Of a stretch of 64,000 nucleotides of DNA, positions 8,379 through 18,946 are shown in pieces. The translations under genes were made by a program, and so were the position numbers. The notes beneath the pieces were generated by a model that worked only from the letters and a program-made list of their open reading frames with translations, made no database searches and was not told the DNA's origin. Numbering within the stretch: position 1 is the first letter of the stretch; each line of letters begins with the position of its first letter. This DNA comes from Oscillatoria princeps RMCB-10 (GTDB lineage: Bacteria > Cyanobacteriota > Cyanobacteriia > Cyanobacteriales > Oscillatoriaceae). The stretch covers positions 62,001-126,000 of the forward strand of contig JAHHHT010000017.1 of assembly GCA_019359235.1 (NCBI GenBank). Reading direction: 5' to 3'.

Positions 8379-11300
8379 ATGCCACCTGACAACTTCCCTA
8401 TCACAGCTCCATCCCTAGAGCCTGCCATTGACCGGCACCCGCTCACCGTCGCCCCAGAAACGCCGGTCACAGAAGTCTTGGCCCTGCTCAGCCAAAGGCG
8501 CGGCTGCATCTGCCCCCTGAGAGACGGGAATCTCCCGCCCTCGGATGGCAAAGCCAGCCCGCCAACGGCAAGCTGTGTCTTGGTCATGGAGGGGCGGCAA
8601 CCCATCGGTATATTCACCCAGCGGGATATTGTCAAACTAGCAGCTGCCGGTGGCAACCTCACGGGAATTGCGGTGGCTGATCTGATGACATCGCCTGTGA
8701 TTGCCCTCAAACAAGCTCCTGACCAGAATATTTTCACCGCCCTGTCCCTGTTGCGCCAGCACGGCATCCGCCACTTGCCGGTGGTGGGCGACGGTGGCCA
8801 CCTAGTAGGGCTGGCTACCTCGGAAACCATTTGCGCCTGCCTCGAGCCGGTCAATCTCCTGAAACTGCGGCAGGTGGCAGAAGTAATGGCCACCCAAGTC
8901 GTCACCGCACCGCCCACCGCTTCCCTGCAGCAGGTCGCGGGGCTGATTGCCGAGCGTCGAGTCAGCTGCGTGACGATCGTGGAGGGGTGGGGCGATGAGA
9001 ACTCACACTTGACGCTGCCCTTAGGCATTATCACCGAAGGAGACATCGTGCAATTTCAGGCGCTGCAGCTGCCTTTGGCGGAGATTGAGGCGCAACAGGT
9101 GATGAGTGCGCCGGTGTTTTGCCTCAGTCCCGAGAATTCCCTGTGGGAGGCGCAACAGGAGATGCAGCGCCGCTATGTGGGGCGGCTGATTGTCACCTGC
9201 TCCCGGGGGGAACTGCTGGGCATCGTCACCCGCACCAGCTTGCTGGCCCTAGGCGAGCCGGTGGAAATATACCGCATCGCCCACACCTTACAGCAGCAGG
9301 TTTGCCAGCTAGAAGTTGAAAACGCCATCGCCATCCAGCAAGGGCAGCTTTTTGAGCAAACCCGAGCGGATGGGCAAGCGCTGCACAACCTGGTCGCCGG
9401 AACAGCCGCCGTCACGGGAGAGGACTTCTTCCCCGCCCTGGTGCGCCATCTGGCCCTAGCCCTGGGTGTCCGCCACGCCCTGGTGACAGAAAAGGCCGGT
9501 GAGCAATTGCAGGCTCTGGCTTTCTGGTCGAATGGCCAATTGCAGCCCGCCACAAGCTATGACATCACCGGCACTCCCTGCGAACTTGCCCTCACCCGGG
9601 GAATCTACGCCTGTCCGGAGCGAGTGCAGCAGCACTTCTTGGAAGATATATTCTTGCTCAACATTGACGCCGTGAGCTACCTGGGGGTGGCCCTCAACGA
9701 CAGTGCCGGTCAGCCAATCGGCACGCTCTGCATTCTCGACAGCCAGCCGCTTGCCGACCGGTCGCGAGCGGAGGCCATCCTGAGGGTGTTTGCGGCGCGG
9801 GCGGCGGCGGAACTGGAACGGCAGCGATCGACGCGAGCCCTGCAGCAGCTCAATCAAGAGCTAGAAATGCGAGTCCAAGAGCGGACGGCTGAATTAGCAG
9901 GGGCTGTCGAGCAATTGCAGCGGGAAATTGCGGAGCGCGAAATTGTGCAAAAGGAAGCACTTGCAGTCAAAGAGCGATTGCAATATTTGCTCTCCACCAG
10001 TTCCACCGCGATCTATAGCTGCAAGCCTGAGGGGGATTTTGGGGCTACTTTCATCAGCTCGAACATTCGCGCCCTGCTGGGATACGAAGCCAAAGAATTC
10101 CTGGAAGATTGTAGGAATTGCGTCCCGCCTGTCCCCAGTTTCTGGAACAGCCGCGTCCACCCCGAAGACCTGCCGGGACTCTTTGCCGGACTGCCATCTT
10201 TATTCCAGAACGGGACACACACGAATGAATACCGCTTTCTGCACGCCGACGGCACCTATTGCTGGCTGCAGAATGACATGAAGCTAGTGCACGACAGCGC
10301 CGGCAACCCTCTGGAGATTGTTGGCAGCTTAACAGATATCACAGATCGCAAACAGGCAGAAAACCAGCTGCAAAAGGCGCTCAAAGAGCTGGAATTTCAA
10401 AAAATGGCCCTCGACCAGTCTGCGATCGTCGCCATCACCGACAGCCAGGGCGTCATTACTTATGTCAACGACAAATTCTGCGAAATTTCCCAGTATTCCA
10501 GAGAGGAACTGCTCGGCAAAACTCACCGATGCGTGAATTCTGGATATCACTCAAAAGAGTTTTTCCGGGAAATGTGGGCGACTATTGCCAGCGGTAAAGT
10601 CTGGAAGGGAGAAATTAGAAATCGCGCCAAAGATGGCAGTTTTTATTGGACAGACAGCACAATAGTTCCTTTTCTGGACAGCCAAGGAAAACCTTACCAA
10701 TATCTGGCGATCCGCTTTGAGAACACCCAGCGAAAGCAGGCGGAAGCGAAACTGCGGGAAAGCGAAGAGCGGCTGAGGTTGGCGCTGCGAGCCGCCGGCA
10801 TGGTTTCCTGGGAGTGGAATATTTTAACCGGCCAGCTGATCTATTCCGAACAAGTGGAACCTGCTTTTGGTTTGACTGCGGGCACTTATCCGGGAACTCT
10901 GGAAGAGTTTCTCAAAATTGTTCATCCGGACGACCGCGAGAAAGTGGTTCGGTCGGGGTGGCGCTGCATTCAGCAGAAAAGGGATTGCGAGCAGGAATTT
11001 CGCATCGCCGCACCTGACGGCACTGTGCAGTGGGTGGAGAATAAAGGTCAAGTGCAATTGGACGACACCGGCAGGTCGGTGCGGATACTGGGCGTAGCAA
11101 TGAACATCACCAACCGCAAACGTTCGGAAGAGGAATTGCTGCACAAAACATCAGAGCTGGAAGCAATTTTTGCCGCCTCTCCGGATCTGTACTTCCGTCT
11201 GAGCGGCAAGGGCGAGATTCTCGATTGCAAAGGCAAGAATATCTCCGACTTGTGCGCTGTGCCGGCAGCTCTTCCTGGCCAGCCGGTGCGGGACGTTTTG

Positions 11301-13826
11301 CCAGCGGGAGTGGGGGAAATACTCTATAATGCCACTGAGCGGGTGCTGCAGGAGAATTCGCCGGTCAGCGCTGAGTTTTCCCTAACCCTCTGCGGGGGAG
11401 AGCAGCACTATGAAGCCAGACTGATGCCATTTCTCCAAGGTCAGGCGATTGCCATTGTTCGCAATATTACGGAGGGCAAACAAGCTGAAGCCTTGTTGCG
11501 ATCTACCCGAGAGCGCCTGCAATATCTGCTCGCCTGTAGCCCCACTACGATTTATAGCTGTGAGGCGGAGGGAGACTTCAGCGCTACTTTTATGAGCGAA
11601 AATTCTGCCGCCATCACCGGCTATAAACCGGAGGAGTTCCTCAGCGAGCCAGGGTTCTGGGCGGAGCGCATCCACCCAGAAGATAAAACTCGCGTTTTTG
11701 CTGATTTGCCCCAGTTATTTGAGCGCGGACATCACACGCACGAATACCGCTTTTTGCACAAAAACGGCACCTATCTCTGGATGCGGGACGAGCTGAGGTT
11801 GGTGCGGGATGCGACAGGTAAGGCGATGGAGATTGTTGGCTCCTGGACAGACATTACGGAGCGCAAGCTGGCAGAGTCGGCACTTGAGGAGGGCAACCAA
11901 TTGTTGCGGGCAATTACCCAGGCTCAATCTCAATTCATCGCCAGCGCCGACCCCCGGATTTTATTTGATGGGCTGCTTGACAGTCTCCTGGCCCTGACCT
12001 GCAGCGAATATGGCTTTATCGGCGAGATACTCTACGCCTCTGATGGCAAGCCCTATGTAGAAGAAACCCACATGAAGATGCGCGGCAGGCCCTACCTGAA
12101 GACCCACGCCATTACCAATATTGCCTGGAATGAGGAAACGCAAAAATTTTATGAGGATAATGTCGCTCAGGGCATGGAATTCCACAACCTGAAAACTTTG
12201 TTTGGCGCTGTGATAACCAGCGGCGCACCTGTAATTTCCAACAGCCCTTACACCGACCCCCGCCGGGGAGGGCTGCCGGAGGGCCATCTTCCCTTAAGCG
12301 CATTTTTGGGCCTGCCGCTGTACATGGATGGCCAATTGACCGGCATGGCCGGCGTCGCCAACCGACCGGGCGGCTACGACCGGCACCTGGTTGAGTACCT
12401 CCAGCCATTTCTGTCAACCTGCGCCAATATCATCGAAGCCCACCGCAACGACAAACGCCGCCAGATCGCAGAGTCGGGGCTGAAACGGCAGCTCGCCGCT
12501 GTGGAAGCTGCAATAGATGGCATCGCCATTCTCAATGAAAATAGTGAGTACATCTACCTGAACACGGCTCACCTGCAACTATTTGGCTACTCGCATCTCG
12601 GCGAACTAATCGGCAAGACGTGGCATCAACTCTACTACCGAGAGGAAATCGAGCGCATTGAGAGAGACATCTTTCCCCTGATCCAACAAAATGGCCACTG
12701 GCGGGGAGAAGCGACGGCCAAGAAACGCGATGGCAGCACCTTTGCAGAGGAAATTTCCCTCACATTTATTGGCGGCGTGGGGCTGGTGTGTGTCTGCCGG
12801 GACATCACGGAGCGCAAGCTGGCTGAGGCCCAGCTCAAAGCGGCTAAAGAGCAACTGGAAGCGGTTTTGGATGCGGTGCCCGGGTTTGTTTCTTGGGTGA
12901 GTTCCGATTTGCGATACCTCGGTGTTAACCGGCACCTGGCTGCTACATTTAACTTCGCCCCAGAAGATTTTGCCGGTCAGCAACTTGGCGTTCTTGAAAA
13001 CAGCCCCGATTTTGCTGACTCTATGCACCAGTTTTTTGCCGGTGATTCTACCGCCACCAGCCAAGTCGTTGACGTGCAAATCCAGTCAGCCACCCGAAAT
13101 TACCTGATTGTGGCCCAGAAGTACCAGCAAGGCGCTGCCGCTGTTTCCGTGGGCATTGACATTACTGATCGCCAGCAAGCCCAGGAGCAGCTGAAAGCCT
13201 CCTTGCATGAAAAAGAACTCCTGCTTAAAGAAGTCCACCACCGGGTGAAAAACAACTTGCAGGTGATCTGCAGCATTTTTTCATTGCAGTCCCAGTACAT
13301 TGAAGATTCGCGTATCCTCTCTATCCTGGAAGACAGCCAGAATCGCATTCGCTCAATGGCCCTGATCCATGAAAAACTTTACCAGTCAGACACGCTGGCA
13401 AAAATTGACTTTGCGGATTATATTAAGAATCTTGCGTACAGCCTTTTTGCTTCGTATAATATAAACAGTAACCGGATTCGCACCAAGCTGCGCGTTGAGG
13501 ATGCGTCCCTAAGTCTGGATACGGCCATTCCCTGTGGCTTAATCATCAATGAGCTGGTTTCTAATTCGCTGAAACACGCCTTTCCAGAAAACAGGGCCGG
13601 TGAGATAGGCATTGATTTCTCAGTCTGTCCTGATCAGCAACTGCTCCTGATTGTGCGGGATAATGGAGTGGGCTTTCCTGAAGGCTTTGACTCCCAAAGA
13701 AACAATTCTCTGGGACTGCGCCTGATTCGCGCTCTGATTCGCCAGTTGCGAGGTAAATTAGAGATTGAAAGCAGCAATGGTGCTGTTTTTCAAATTTGTT
13801 TTCCCCAGCCGAAAACCTCCCGGTGA
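8379..13826 (+). CDS. Giant CBS/GAF/PAS sensor histidine kinase
   Basis: 1815 aa, no transmembrane helix seen. Order: four CBS motifs (about 16-90, 100-155, 163-228, 238-295), usually binders of adenine nucleotides; GAF about 335-482; coiled coil 485-535; PAS about 535-656, 668-788 (Aer/PAS_9-like, [20 protein letters not shown]), 796-915, 920-1035 and 1040-1163; second GAF about 1180-1355; PAS about 1366-1488 and 1490-1597; HisKA_2 with EVHHRVKNN (His 1620/1621); HATPase with [13 protein letters not shown] and DNGVGFP. Several PAS units are close copies of those in the first kinase of the window. PAS-1 has an extra piece, CRNCVPPVP, absent from its paralogues. It pairs with the receiver-kinase at 14071. 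CBS domains suggest energy-charge sensing in addition to PAS/GAF ligands; this is inference. Confidence 0.93.
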   Translation: MPPDNFPITAPSLEPAIDRHPLTVAPETPVTEVLALLSQRRGCICPLRDGNLPPSDGKASPPTASCVLVMEGRQPIGIFTQRDIVKLAAAGGNLTGIAVADLMTSPVIALKQAPDQNIFTALSLLRQHGIRHLPVVGDGGHLVGLATSETICACLEPVNLLKLRQVAEVMATQVVTAPPTASLQQVAGLIAERRVSCVTIVEGWGDENSHLTLPLGIITEGDIVQFQALQLPLAEIEAQQVMSAPVFCLSPENSLWEAQQEMQRRYVGRLIVTCSRGELLGIVTRTSLLALGEPVEIYRIAHTLQQQVCQLEVENAIAIQQGQLFEQTRADGQALHNLVAGTAAVTGEDFFPALVRHLALALGVRHALVTEKAGEQLQALAFWSNGQLQPATSYDITGTPCELALTRGIYACPERVQQHFLEDIFLLNIDAVSYLGVALNDSAGQPIGTLCILDSQPLADRSRAEAILRVFAARAAAELERQRSTRALQQLNQELEMRVQERTAELAGAVEQLQREIAEREIVQKEALAVKERLQYLLSTSSTAIYSCKPEGDFGATFISSNIRALLGYEAKEFLEDCRNCVPPVPSFWNSRVHPEDLPGLFAGLPSLFQNGTHTNEYRFLHADGTYCWLQNDMKLVHDSAGNPLEIVGSLTDITDRKQAENQLQKALKELEFQKMALDQSAIVAITDSQGVITYVNDKFCEISQYSREELLGKTHRCVNSGYHSKEFFREMWATIASGKVWKGEIRNRAKDGSFYWTDSTIVPFLDSQGKPYQYLAIRFENTQRKQAEAKLRESEERLRLALRAAGMVSWEWNILTGQLIYSEQVEPAFGLTAGTYPGTLEEFLKIVHPDDREKVVRSGWRCIQQKRDCEQEFRIAAPDGTVQWVENKGQVQLDDTGRSVRILGVAMNITNRKRSEEELLHKTSELEAIFAASPDLYFRLSGKGEILDCKGKNISDLCAVPAALPGQPVRDVLPAGVGEILYNATERVLQENSPVSAEFSLTLCGGEQHYEARLMPFLQGQAIAIVRNITEGKQAEALLRSTRERLQYLLACSPTTIYSCEAEGDFSATFMSENSAAITGYKPEEFLSEPGFWAERIHPEDKTRVFADLPQLFERGHHTHEYRFLHKNGTYLWMRDELRLVRDATGKAMEIVGSWTDITERKLAESALEEGNQLLRAITQAQSQFIASADPRILFDGLLDSLLALTCSEYGFIGEILYASDGKPYVEETHMKMRGRPYLKTHAITNIAWNEETQKFYEDNVAQGMEFHNLKTLFGAVITSGAPVISNSPYTDPRRGGLPEGHLPLSAFLGLPLYMDGQLTGMAGVANRPGGYDRHLVEYLQPFLSTCANIIEAHRNDKRRQIAESGLKRQLAAVEAAIDGIAILNENSEYIYLNTAHLQLFGYSHLGELIGKTWHQLYYREEIERIERDIFPLIQQNGHWRGEATAKKRDGSTFAEEISLTFIGGVGLVCVCRDITERKLAEAQLKAAKEQLEAVLDAVPGFVSWVSSDLRYLGVNRHLAATFNFAPEDFAGQQLGVLENSPDFADSMHQFFAGDSTATSQVVDVQIQSATRNYLIVAQKYQQGAAAVSVGIDITDRQQAQEQLKASLHEKELLLKEVHHRVKNNLQVICSIFSLQSQYIEDSRILSILEDSQNRIRSMALIHEKLYQSDTLAKIDFADYIKNLAYSLFASYNINSNRIRTKLRVEDASLSLDTAIPCGLIINELVSNSLKHAFPENRAGEIGIDFSVCPDQQLLLIVRDNGVGFPEGFDSQRNNSLGLRLIRALIRQLRGKLEIESSNGAVFQICFPQPKTSR

Positions 13827-13904
13827 TTGGCAGAGGTGCTGGTAGCGTGACGCCTTATCGATTTCTGCTACAATTATAGCACTAGCCACTTAGGTTAGGA
13901 CGTA

Positions 13905-13925
13905 GGACAGGCGTCTCGCCTGTCC
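13905..13925 (+). repeat. Palindrome GGACAGGCG-N3-CGCCTGTCC
   Basis: Perfect 9-bp arms around TCT. The same 21-bp palindrome occurs at 23885-23905 and, in the other orientation, inside a coding sequence at 61016-61036. A partial second copy (GGCAGGCG...) lies at about 13939-13956. Confidence 0.9.
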
Positions 13926-13967
13926 CAGAGACCTTGAGGGCAGGCGAGACGCCTGCGTTACGCTTAC

Positions 13968-14036
13968 TAGGGTGCGTTCCGCATTCATCCCGATTTCCGC
14001 ACAGCAGTCAGGCGCTCGCATGCGGAACGCACCCTA
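13968..14036 (+). repeat. 69-bp inverted-repeat element, MITE-like
   Basis: Terminal 16-bp inverted repeats TAGGGTGCGTTCCGCA and its complement enclose 37 bp. The interior shares CCGATTTC and ACAGCAGT with the element at 21538-21605. Shorter hairpin versions of the same ends occur at 16149, 18388 and 52150. It carries no gene. Confidence 0.8.
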
Positions 14037-14070
14037 CTTTCTAAACACCACCCCTCACCCCCTCACACAT

Positions 14071-15204
14071 ATGTCAGAACTCAAAATATTGGTAGTGGAA
14101 GACGAGGCTATTATTGCTGAAGACATCGCCTACCATCTGGAAAAAATGGGCTATGCCGTGGTGGATATCGTTGCCACAGGAGAAGAGGCCATTGAAGTGG
14201 CCACCACCACCCAACCTGACTTGGTGTTGATGGACATCATGCTGCAAGGAGAGATGGACGGTATAGAAGCCGCCCAGCAAATTCGCACTGGACTGAGTAT
14301 TCCTGTGGTTTACCTGACAGCAAATGCCGACGAAAATACCCTGCAACGGGCTAAAATTACAGGGCCTTTTGGCTATATAATCAAACCTTTTAAAGAGAAA
14401 GAACTGCGGGCGACGATTGAAATCGCCCTCTCGCGCCATCAGGCTGAGTTAGAAGTGCAAAAAGCCCTGGCTGCAGCGGAAGCCAGCCGCCGAGAAGCTC
14501 TGGATATTAGCGAACGGAAATCCCAATATGTCTCGATGGCGTCTCACGAGTTCCGCACTCCTCTATCGGTGATTAAATTTTCTACGGGAATGCTGCGAGA
14601 TTACGGGGAGAAATTGAGTGAGGATAAAAAGCAGAAGTATCTCCAGCGCATCCAAACTGCTACGGACAGCATGAACCATTTGTTAGAAGAGGTGTTAACT
14701 CTGGGTCGAGCTGAGTCTGGGAAACTCAAATTTAACGCCGCGCCTCTGGATGCTGTGAGTTTTTGCCAAGAGCTGGTAGAATCCCTACAAATGAGTGCCG
14801 ACGATCAGCACACCCTGACTTTTACAGCTGATGGGAATTGCCCATCCACCTGCCTCCTAGATGAAAAGTTGCTGTTGCATATTTTCACCAATCTCCTTTT
14901 CAATGCGATTAAGTATTCGCCCCAAGGCAGCACTGTCTTTTTCTCTCTCTCCTGTGAAGAGGGCCGGCTTTCTTTCCAAGTGAAAGACCAGGGAATTGGC
15001 ATTTCAAAAGAAGACCAGCAGCGCCTGTTTGAGCCGTTTAATCGCGCCTCCAATGTCGGGGATATTCCGGGCACTGGACTGGGTTTGGCTATTGTTAAAA
15101 GGGCTGTGGAGTTACACGGTGGCCAAATTGCTGTCGCCAGTGAAATCGGCAAGGGCACCACGTTTACTGTTACACTGCCATTGGGCAGCAGCTGTTCTTT
15201 GTAG
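14071..15204 (+). CDS. Receiver-histidine kinase hybrid (REC-HisKA-HATPase)
   Basis: 377 aa from the ATG at 14071; the upstream in-frame extension only reads through the inverted-repeat element. Receiver [13 protein letters not shown], phospho-acceptor in [12 protein letters not shown], lysine in [17 protein letters not shown]. HisKA has [10 protein letters not shown]. The HATPase has [19 protein letters not shown] and [20 protein letters not shown]. It is a close paralogue of the protein at 3009-4130 in both length and sequence, and it likewise follows an HisKA_2 multi-PAS kinase, so the kinase/receiver-kinase pair has been duplicated as a unit. The 244-bp gap before it is filled with palindromic repeats. 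Confidence 0.93.
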   Translation: MSELKILVVEDEAIIAEDIAYHLEKMGYAVVDIVATGEEAIEVATTTQPDLVLMDIMLQGEMDGIEAAQQIRTGLSIPVVYLTANADENTLQRAKITGPFGYIIKPFKEKELRATIEIALSRHQAELEVQKALAAAEASRREALDISERKSQYVSMASHEFRTPLSVIKFSTGMLRDYGEKLSEDKKQKYLQRIQTATDSMNHLLEEVLTLGRAESGKLKFNAAPLDAVSFCQELVESLQMSADDQHTLTFTADGNCPSTCLLDEKLLLHIFTNLLFNAIKYSPQGSTVFFSLSCEEGRLSFQVKDQGIGISKEDQQRLFEPFNRASNVGDIPGTGLGLAIVKRAVELHGGQIAVASEIGKGTTFTVTLPLGSSCSL

Positions 15205-15210
15205 ATAACT

Positions 15211-15229
15211 GACAGGCGTTCCGCCTGTC
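15211..15229 (+). repeat. Palindrome GACAGGCG-N3-CGCCTGTC
   Basis: Variant of the GGACAGGCG palindrome with 8-bp arms and TTC loop, 7 bp after the receiver-kinase stop and just before the permease start. It may act as a stem-loop terminator or mRNA stabiliser. Confidence 0.8.
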
Positions 15230-15237
15230 TTACGGCG

Positions 15238-16146
15238 ATGAATCCAAAATCCCAAATCCCATATCCGAAATGGCAGCAACTCACTCCGTACTTGTTTTTG
15301 CTCCCCGCCGGCGCTGTTTTGGCGCTGACGGTTTTTTGGCCGGCACTGCAAGCCTTTTTCCTCAGCTTTACGCGCTACGAGTACGATATCACCCAAGCGC
15401 CGCAGTGGGTGGGGGTGGAGAACTTCCGCAAACTGTTTGCCGATCCGGTTTTTTGGCAAACGCTGCGCAACACCCTGCTCTATCTTGTCGGCGTCGTGCC
15501 GATTTTGGTCGTCGCCCCCCTGGGGCTGGCTATTTTAGTTAACCAGAAACTGCGCGGAATCAGCTGGTTTCGGGCGGCTTACTACACGCCGGTGGTGATT
15601 TCAATGGTGGTTGCCGGTATTGCCTGGAAATGGCTTTATGCAGAAACCGGCTTTTTTAACCAGGTTTTGATGATGTTCGGCATTGTTCCCAAAGGCGAGG
15701 GGATTCCCTGGCTCACCAGTCCGCAGATGGCCATTTTTAGCGTCATGGCGGTGACGGTGTGGAAGGGGCTGGGCTACTATATGGTAATATACTTGGCAGG
15801 GTTGCAAGCCATTCCCGCTGATTTGTATGAAGCCGCTGCTATTGATGGCTCCGATGGCATCCGCCAACACTGGGACATAACAGTACCGCTGATGAAACCG
15901 TATCTATTTCTAGTAGCAGTGATTTCCTCGATTTCCGCCACTAAGGTGTTTGAAGAAGTGTACATTATGACCCAAGGGGGGCCGAGAAATAGTTCTAAAA
16001 CTATTGTATACTATCTGTATGAGAAAGCTTTTCGGGAATTGGAGATGAGCTACGCTTGCACCATCGGACTGGTGCTGTTTTTGCTGATTTTTGGGCTTTC
16101 GGTTTTGAACCTGAAGCTGTCGGATATGCGGGGGCGCATCGGCTAG
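15238..16146 (+). CDS. Sugar ABC transporter permease (MalF/UgpA type)
   Basis: 302 aa inner-membrane protein with six predicted membrane helices, beginning with TPYLFLLPAGAVLALTVFWP. The EAA loop YEAAAIDGSDGIRQ that contacts the ATPase is intact. The family imports sugars or glycerol-3-phosphate together with a second permease, an ATPase and a binding protein; none of these partners is next to it. The start is uncertain: the first 12 residues (NPKSQIPYPK) are encoded by AATCCCAAATCC-type intergenic repeat DNA, so translation may begin at a later non-ATG codon. Family assignment is secure; substrate unknown. Confidence 0.88.
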   Translation: MNPKSQIPYPKWQQLTPYLFLLPAGAVLALTVFWPALQAFFLSFTRYEYDITQAPQWVGVENFRKLFADPVFWQTLRNTLLYLVGVVPILVVAPLGLAILVNQKLRGISWFRAAYYTPVVISMVVAGIAWKWLYAETGFFNQVLMMFGIVPKGEGIPWLTSPQMAIFSVMAVTVWKGLGYYMVIYLAGLQAIPADLYEAAAIDGSDGIRQHWDITVPLMKPYLFLVAVISSISATKVFEEVYIMTQGGPRNSSKTIVYYLYEKAFRELEMSYACTIGLVLFLLIFGLSVLNLKLSDMRGRIG

Positions 16147-16148
16147 CT

Positions 16149-16179
16149 GTAGGGTGCGTTCCTACGGAACGCACCCTAC
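16149..16179 (+). repeat. Hairpin GTAGGGTGCGTTCC-N3-GGAACGCACCCTAC
   Basis: Perfect 14-bp arms with a 3-nt loop, starting 3 bp after the permease stop. It belongs to the same family as the longer element at 13968 and could terminate or protect the permease mRNA. There is no U-tract. Confidence 0.85.
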
Positions 16180-16194
16180 TATTGCCGCCTTTTT

Positions 16195-16241
16195 CAATCC
16201 AAAATTCAATCCAAAATCCGGGCATCAAAAATCCAAAATAG
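16195..16241 (+). repeat. AATCCAAAATC-type simple repeats
   Basis: Imperfect copies of AATCCAAAAT immediately before the dehydrogenase start. The same motif family lies at about 15241-15265, 33044-33085, 34000-34028 and 49540-49580. Confidence 0.75.
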
Positions 16242-16243
16242 GT

Positions 16244-17008
16244 ATGGGACGTGTTGAAGGCAAAGTTGCCCTAGTAACGGGTGGGGCTTCGGGAATTGGC
16301 AAAGCGACGGCTAGAATGCTAGCGCGTGAGGGTGCTAGCGTCGCCATTACAGATATCAGTGAAAGCGCCGGCACAGCTGCGGCGTCCGAAATTGCCGGTG
16401 CGATTTTTATCCAGCACGATGTCAGCAGCGAACAGCAGTGGCAAGATGTTATTGCGCAAACCATTGCTGAATTTGGCAAGCTGGATATTTTGGTGAACTG
16501 CGCCGGCATTACCGGTAGCAACGCCCCACAAAATCCAGAAACTGTCACACTAGACGCATGGCGTCAGGTGATGAGCGTCAATATGGAAGGCGCGTTGCTC
16601 GGATGCAAATACGCGATTCCCGTTATGAAAGACAGCGGCGGTGCGATTGTCAACGTGTCCTCTCTTGCCGGTGAGATTGGCACCGCTATGGCGGTTGCTT
16701 ATGGCGCGAGCAAAGCGAGTCTCAGCCAGTTTTCCAAATCTGTTGCGCTCTATTGCGCCCAGCAAGGGTACAAAATTCGCTGCAATTCAATTTTGCCAGG
16801 GGCTATTTTCACGCCCTTATGGGATGCCTTTCTCGGCAATGAGGCAGAACGAGAGCAGCGCCTGAAGGAGATTCGCGAAACAATTCCTTTAAAAGTCTGG
16901 GGGGAGCCTGATGATGTCGCCTGTGCGGTTCTTTATCTCGCCTCAGACGAATCCAAATTCGTGACCGGCACTGAAATTGTCATCGATGGCGGACAGTCTG
17001 CCGGTTAA
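16244..17008 (+). CDS. Short-chain dehydrogenase/reductase (SDR)
   Basis: 254 aa from the ATG at 16244, the normal distance before the cofactor site; a longer frame would only translate intergenic repeats. Classical SDR features: TGGASGIGKA glycine-rich NAD(P) loop, NCAGITG (NNAG position), catalytic Ser in VNVSSLAG, YGASK active site, and C-terminal VTGTEIVIDGGQSAG. It is a cytosolic NAD(P)-dependent oxidoreductase; the substrate cannot be told from sequence. It stands alone on the plus strand and ends 3 bp from the convergent GH3 gene, so the two mRNAs must overlap or share a terminator. Confidence 0.92.
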   Translation: MGRVEGKVALVTGGASGIGKATARMLAREGASVAITDISESAGTAAASEIAGAIFIQHDVSSEQQWQDVIAQTIAEFGKLDILVNCAGITGSNAPQNPETVTLDAWRQVMSVNMEGALLGCKYAIPVMKDSGGAIVNVSSLAGEIGTAMAVAYGASKASLSQFSKSVALYCAQQGYKIRCNSILPGAIFTPLWDAFLGNEAEREQRLKEIRETIPLKVWGEPDDVACAVLYLASDESKFVTGTEIVIDGGQSAG

Positions 17009-17011
17009 CCG

Positions 17012-18325
17012 TCAATTTTCCCAGCGAAGGGATTTTTTCTCCAGTCTTTTTCCGCTCTTTTCTAGCATCTCGCCATCCAAACCGCCCTGTTCTTCAGCCT
17101 TTAACAAGGCGCGCAGGGCTTTGTAATACAAATCCTTGTCGTAAGAAATCAGAATCAAATCCACACCGGCATTCACCGCCTGAACTGCCGCCTTCTCCAA
17201 GCCATCCTCGCTGCCATAGACCGCGTGCATGCTAAAATCATCTGTAATTAGAATCCCGTCTTGCTTCCAGTTGTTTCTAATAATTCCTGTGACTGCCGGC
17301 TTGGAAAACGAGACTGGACGCTTGGCATCAACCGCCGTCAGTTTAGCGTGTCCCAGCATGGTCAACGCCTGAGAGTTGCTCATCACCTCCCGAAACGGCA
17401 CCCAGTCCTCCCGCATTAATTCCTCTACTGGCGTGCGCAACTCGGCGCTATCGATATGCGTATCTGTCTCCACCCTTCCCAGTCCGGGAAAATGTTTAAT
17501 AGTACACCTAACCCCAGATTCTTCCAGAGTCTGGCAGTACCACAAAGCCACCTTAGCCACCACGTCCTTATCCGCAGAGATAGCTCGCCGGTAAATCTGA
17601 GAGAACTTGTCACTTGGATTGACAATTCCCTTGTTTAAGTCTACCACCGGCGCAAAATTCAGATTCACTCCCAGCTCAGCCAACTCCCTCCCCTGCTGTC
17701 TGGCATACTGAATGACCTCCTTCTTTTTGCGCTCTACTTGCGTCTCTCCCTCAACAATCTTTGACAGGGGAGGCAATTGACTCAGCGGTGGAGAAAGTCG
17801 AGAGACGATGCCGCCTTCTTGGTCGGTGGCGACCCACAAAGGGGGCAAACCCTGACTGCGGCGAATATCTTGCAGGGCTTTTATTTCTTGCTGGATTTCT
17901 TCCGGGCTTTTATTGCTGACATTTTTCGCTGTGACAAACACCCCACCAACGGCTTTCTTGGAAACTAATTGTTTGATTTCGTCGAAATTGCTGTAGCCGG
18001 CAACCAAGTGCCGGCCTAACTTTTCCAGCCGGTAGGGGTCTGCATTTAAGACGCTCTGTTTCGCCAGCGCAAAATTGATTTCTCCCGCCACAGCGACGAT
18101 AAGCCCCAAAGAAGCGACTGTCACGACTGCCTTACTGAGAGCAGCTTTCTGGTTGGGTTTCTTTTCCCTTAGCCCTAGAATTTCAGAAAATATTAATCCC
18201 AAACCTAAGACGGCAATAGCCCCCAACAGTTCAAATCTCACACTCGCCAAAAGAGGCGACCTCACATAGAAAGCGACCGGCAAAATCGCTGCCGCTAGAA
18301 AGAGTTTAAGGATAGAAATTAGCAC
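17012..18325 (-). CDS. Glycoside hydrolase family 3, NagZ-like beta-N-acetylhexosaminidase, membrane-anchored
   Basis: 437 aa, GTG start at 18325. Three hydrophobic segments (about 3-22, 33-52, 64-85) precede the hydrolase, unlike the soluble enterobacterial NagZ of about 340 aa. The catalytic domain (about 110-430) has WVATDQEGG, NFAPVVDL, KHFPGLG, the conserved TDTH loop and ITDDFSMHAV with the nucleophilic Asp. The family removes N-acetylglucosamine from peptidoglycan fragments. Membrane attachment suggests action at or outside the cytoplasmic membrane, which is inference. It is convergent with the SDR gene. Confidence 0.88.
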   Translation of the reverse strand: MLISILKLFLAAAILPVAFYVRSPLLASVRFELLGAIAVLGLGLIFSEILGLREKKPNQKAALSKAVVTVASLGLIVAVAGEINFALAKQSVLNADPYRLEKLGRHLVAGYSNFDEIKQLVSKKAVGGVFVTAKNVSNKSPEEIQQEIKALQDIRRSQGLPPLWVATDQEGGIVSRLSPPLSQLPPLSKIVEGETQVERKKKEVIQYARQQGRELAELGVNLNFAPVVDLNKGIVNPSDKFSQIYRRAISADKDVVAKVALWYCQTLEESGVRCTIKHFPGLGRVETDTHIDSAELRTPVEELMREDWVPFREVMSNSQALTMLGHAKLTAVDAKRPVSFSKPAVTGIIRNNWKQDGILITDDFSMHAVYGSEDGLEKAAVQAVNAGVDLILISYDKDLYYKALRALLKAEEQGGLDGEMLEKSGKRLEKKSLRWEN

Positions 18326-18387
18326 AGGATTTATAAAACAATTGTTAAGTACCTCGTAGCGTTCCCTATCCCACCGGCACCGATGGA

Positions 18388-18415
18388 GGTGCGTTCCCGC
18401 GCGAGGGAACGCACC
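18388..18415 (+). repeat. Hairpin GGTGCGTTCCC-N6-GGGAACGCACC
   Basis: 11-bp arms. A shortened member of the GTAGGGTGCGTTCC family, in the gap between the GH3 gene and the nitrate-reductase-associated gene. Confidence 0.8.
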
Positions 18416-18424
18416 CTACCCCTG

Positions 18425-18457
18425 AGAAACCCGGTTTCTTTAAGAAACCGGGTTTCT
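18425..18457 (+). repeat. 33-bp perfect palindrome AGAAACCCGGTTTCTT
   Basis: 16-bp arms around a single T. An identical 33-bp copy lies at 33891-33923, and degenerate copies at about 33684-33712 and 49466-49524. It lies 12 bp after the stop of the minus-strand gene that ends at 18470, so it may serve as its terminator. Confidence 0.9.
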
Positions 18458-18469
18458 GCCAGCGCCGCT

Positions 18470-18922
18470 CTAAACCACACCGAATTCCTTGAGCGCCGGC
18501 AAGAAATTGCTGTTTTCGTGTTCCGACCGGCTGAGTTTAATCAGAGCGAAGCGGCGCAAGGGAGCGAGAGTTGCCCAGTGTGCCGGTGTCAGCGTCACCC
18601 CAACTTCCTCCGCCTTTTCCCGCACGCTGTCGGGGACAGTTGCTTCATCCATCCAGGCGGGATGGGCATCCACCGGCAAGTCAGTTGCCGGCTTGCCGGT
18701 GTGTTGCAAAACGAGCAGGTGCAGCAACTCCCGGTAAGCTTTCGCCTCATCCGAAGTCCTTGCCGGCATATCCACAAGCGCCTGCTTTTCTTCCTTGCTG
18801 AACCGGTTCCACTCAGCCAATTTCAGCTTAACCCCACAAGTATCTAAATTCAAACGCACCTGCATGGGAATGCAGCGCAGGGAATCCACAAAATCAGCTT
18901 CAAACTGAAACAGCTCACTCAT
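18470..18922 (-). CDS. Nitrate-reductase-associated protein (Nitr_red_assoc family)
   Basis: 150 aa, soluble, no signal peptide. The sequence MSELFQFEADFVDSLRCIPM, a conserved Cys in LDTCGVKL and a Trp in LAEWNRFSKEEK match a small family that in cyanobacteria sits next to nitrate reductase genes. Its role is not established; assembly or regulation of NarB is a reasonable guess. It is encoded downstream of narB on the same strand after a 262-bp gap full of repeat elements. Recognition is from memory of the family plus context. Confidence 0.78.
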   Translation of the reverse strand: MSELFQFEADFVDSLRCIPMQVRLNLDTCGVKLKLAEWNRFSKEEKQALVDMPARTSDEAKAYRELLHLLVLQHTGKPATDLPVDAHPAWMDEATVPDSVREKAEEVGVTLTPAHWATLAPLRRFALIKLSRSEHENSNFLPALKEFGVV

Positions 18923-18946
18923 ATCAATTTTAGATTTCTCCCTCTG

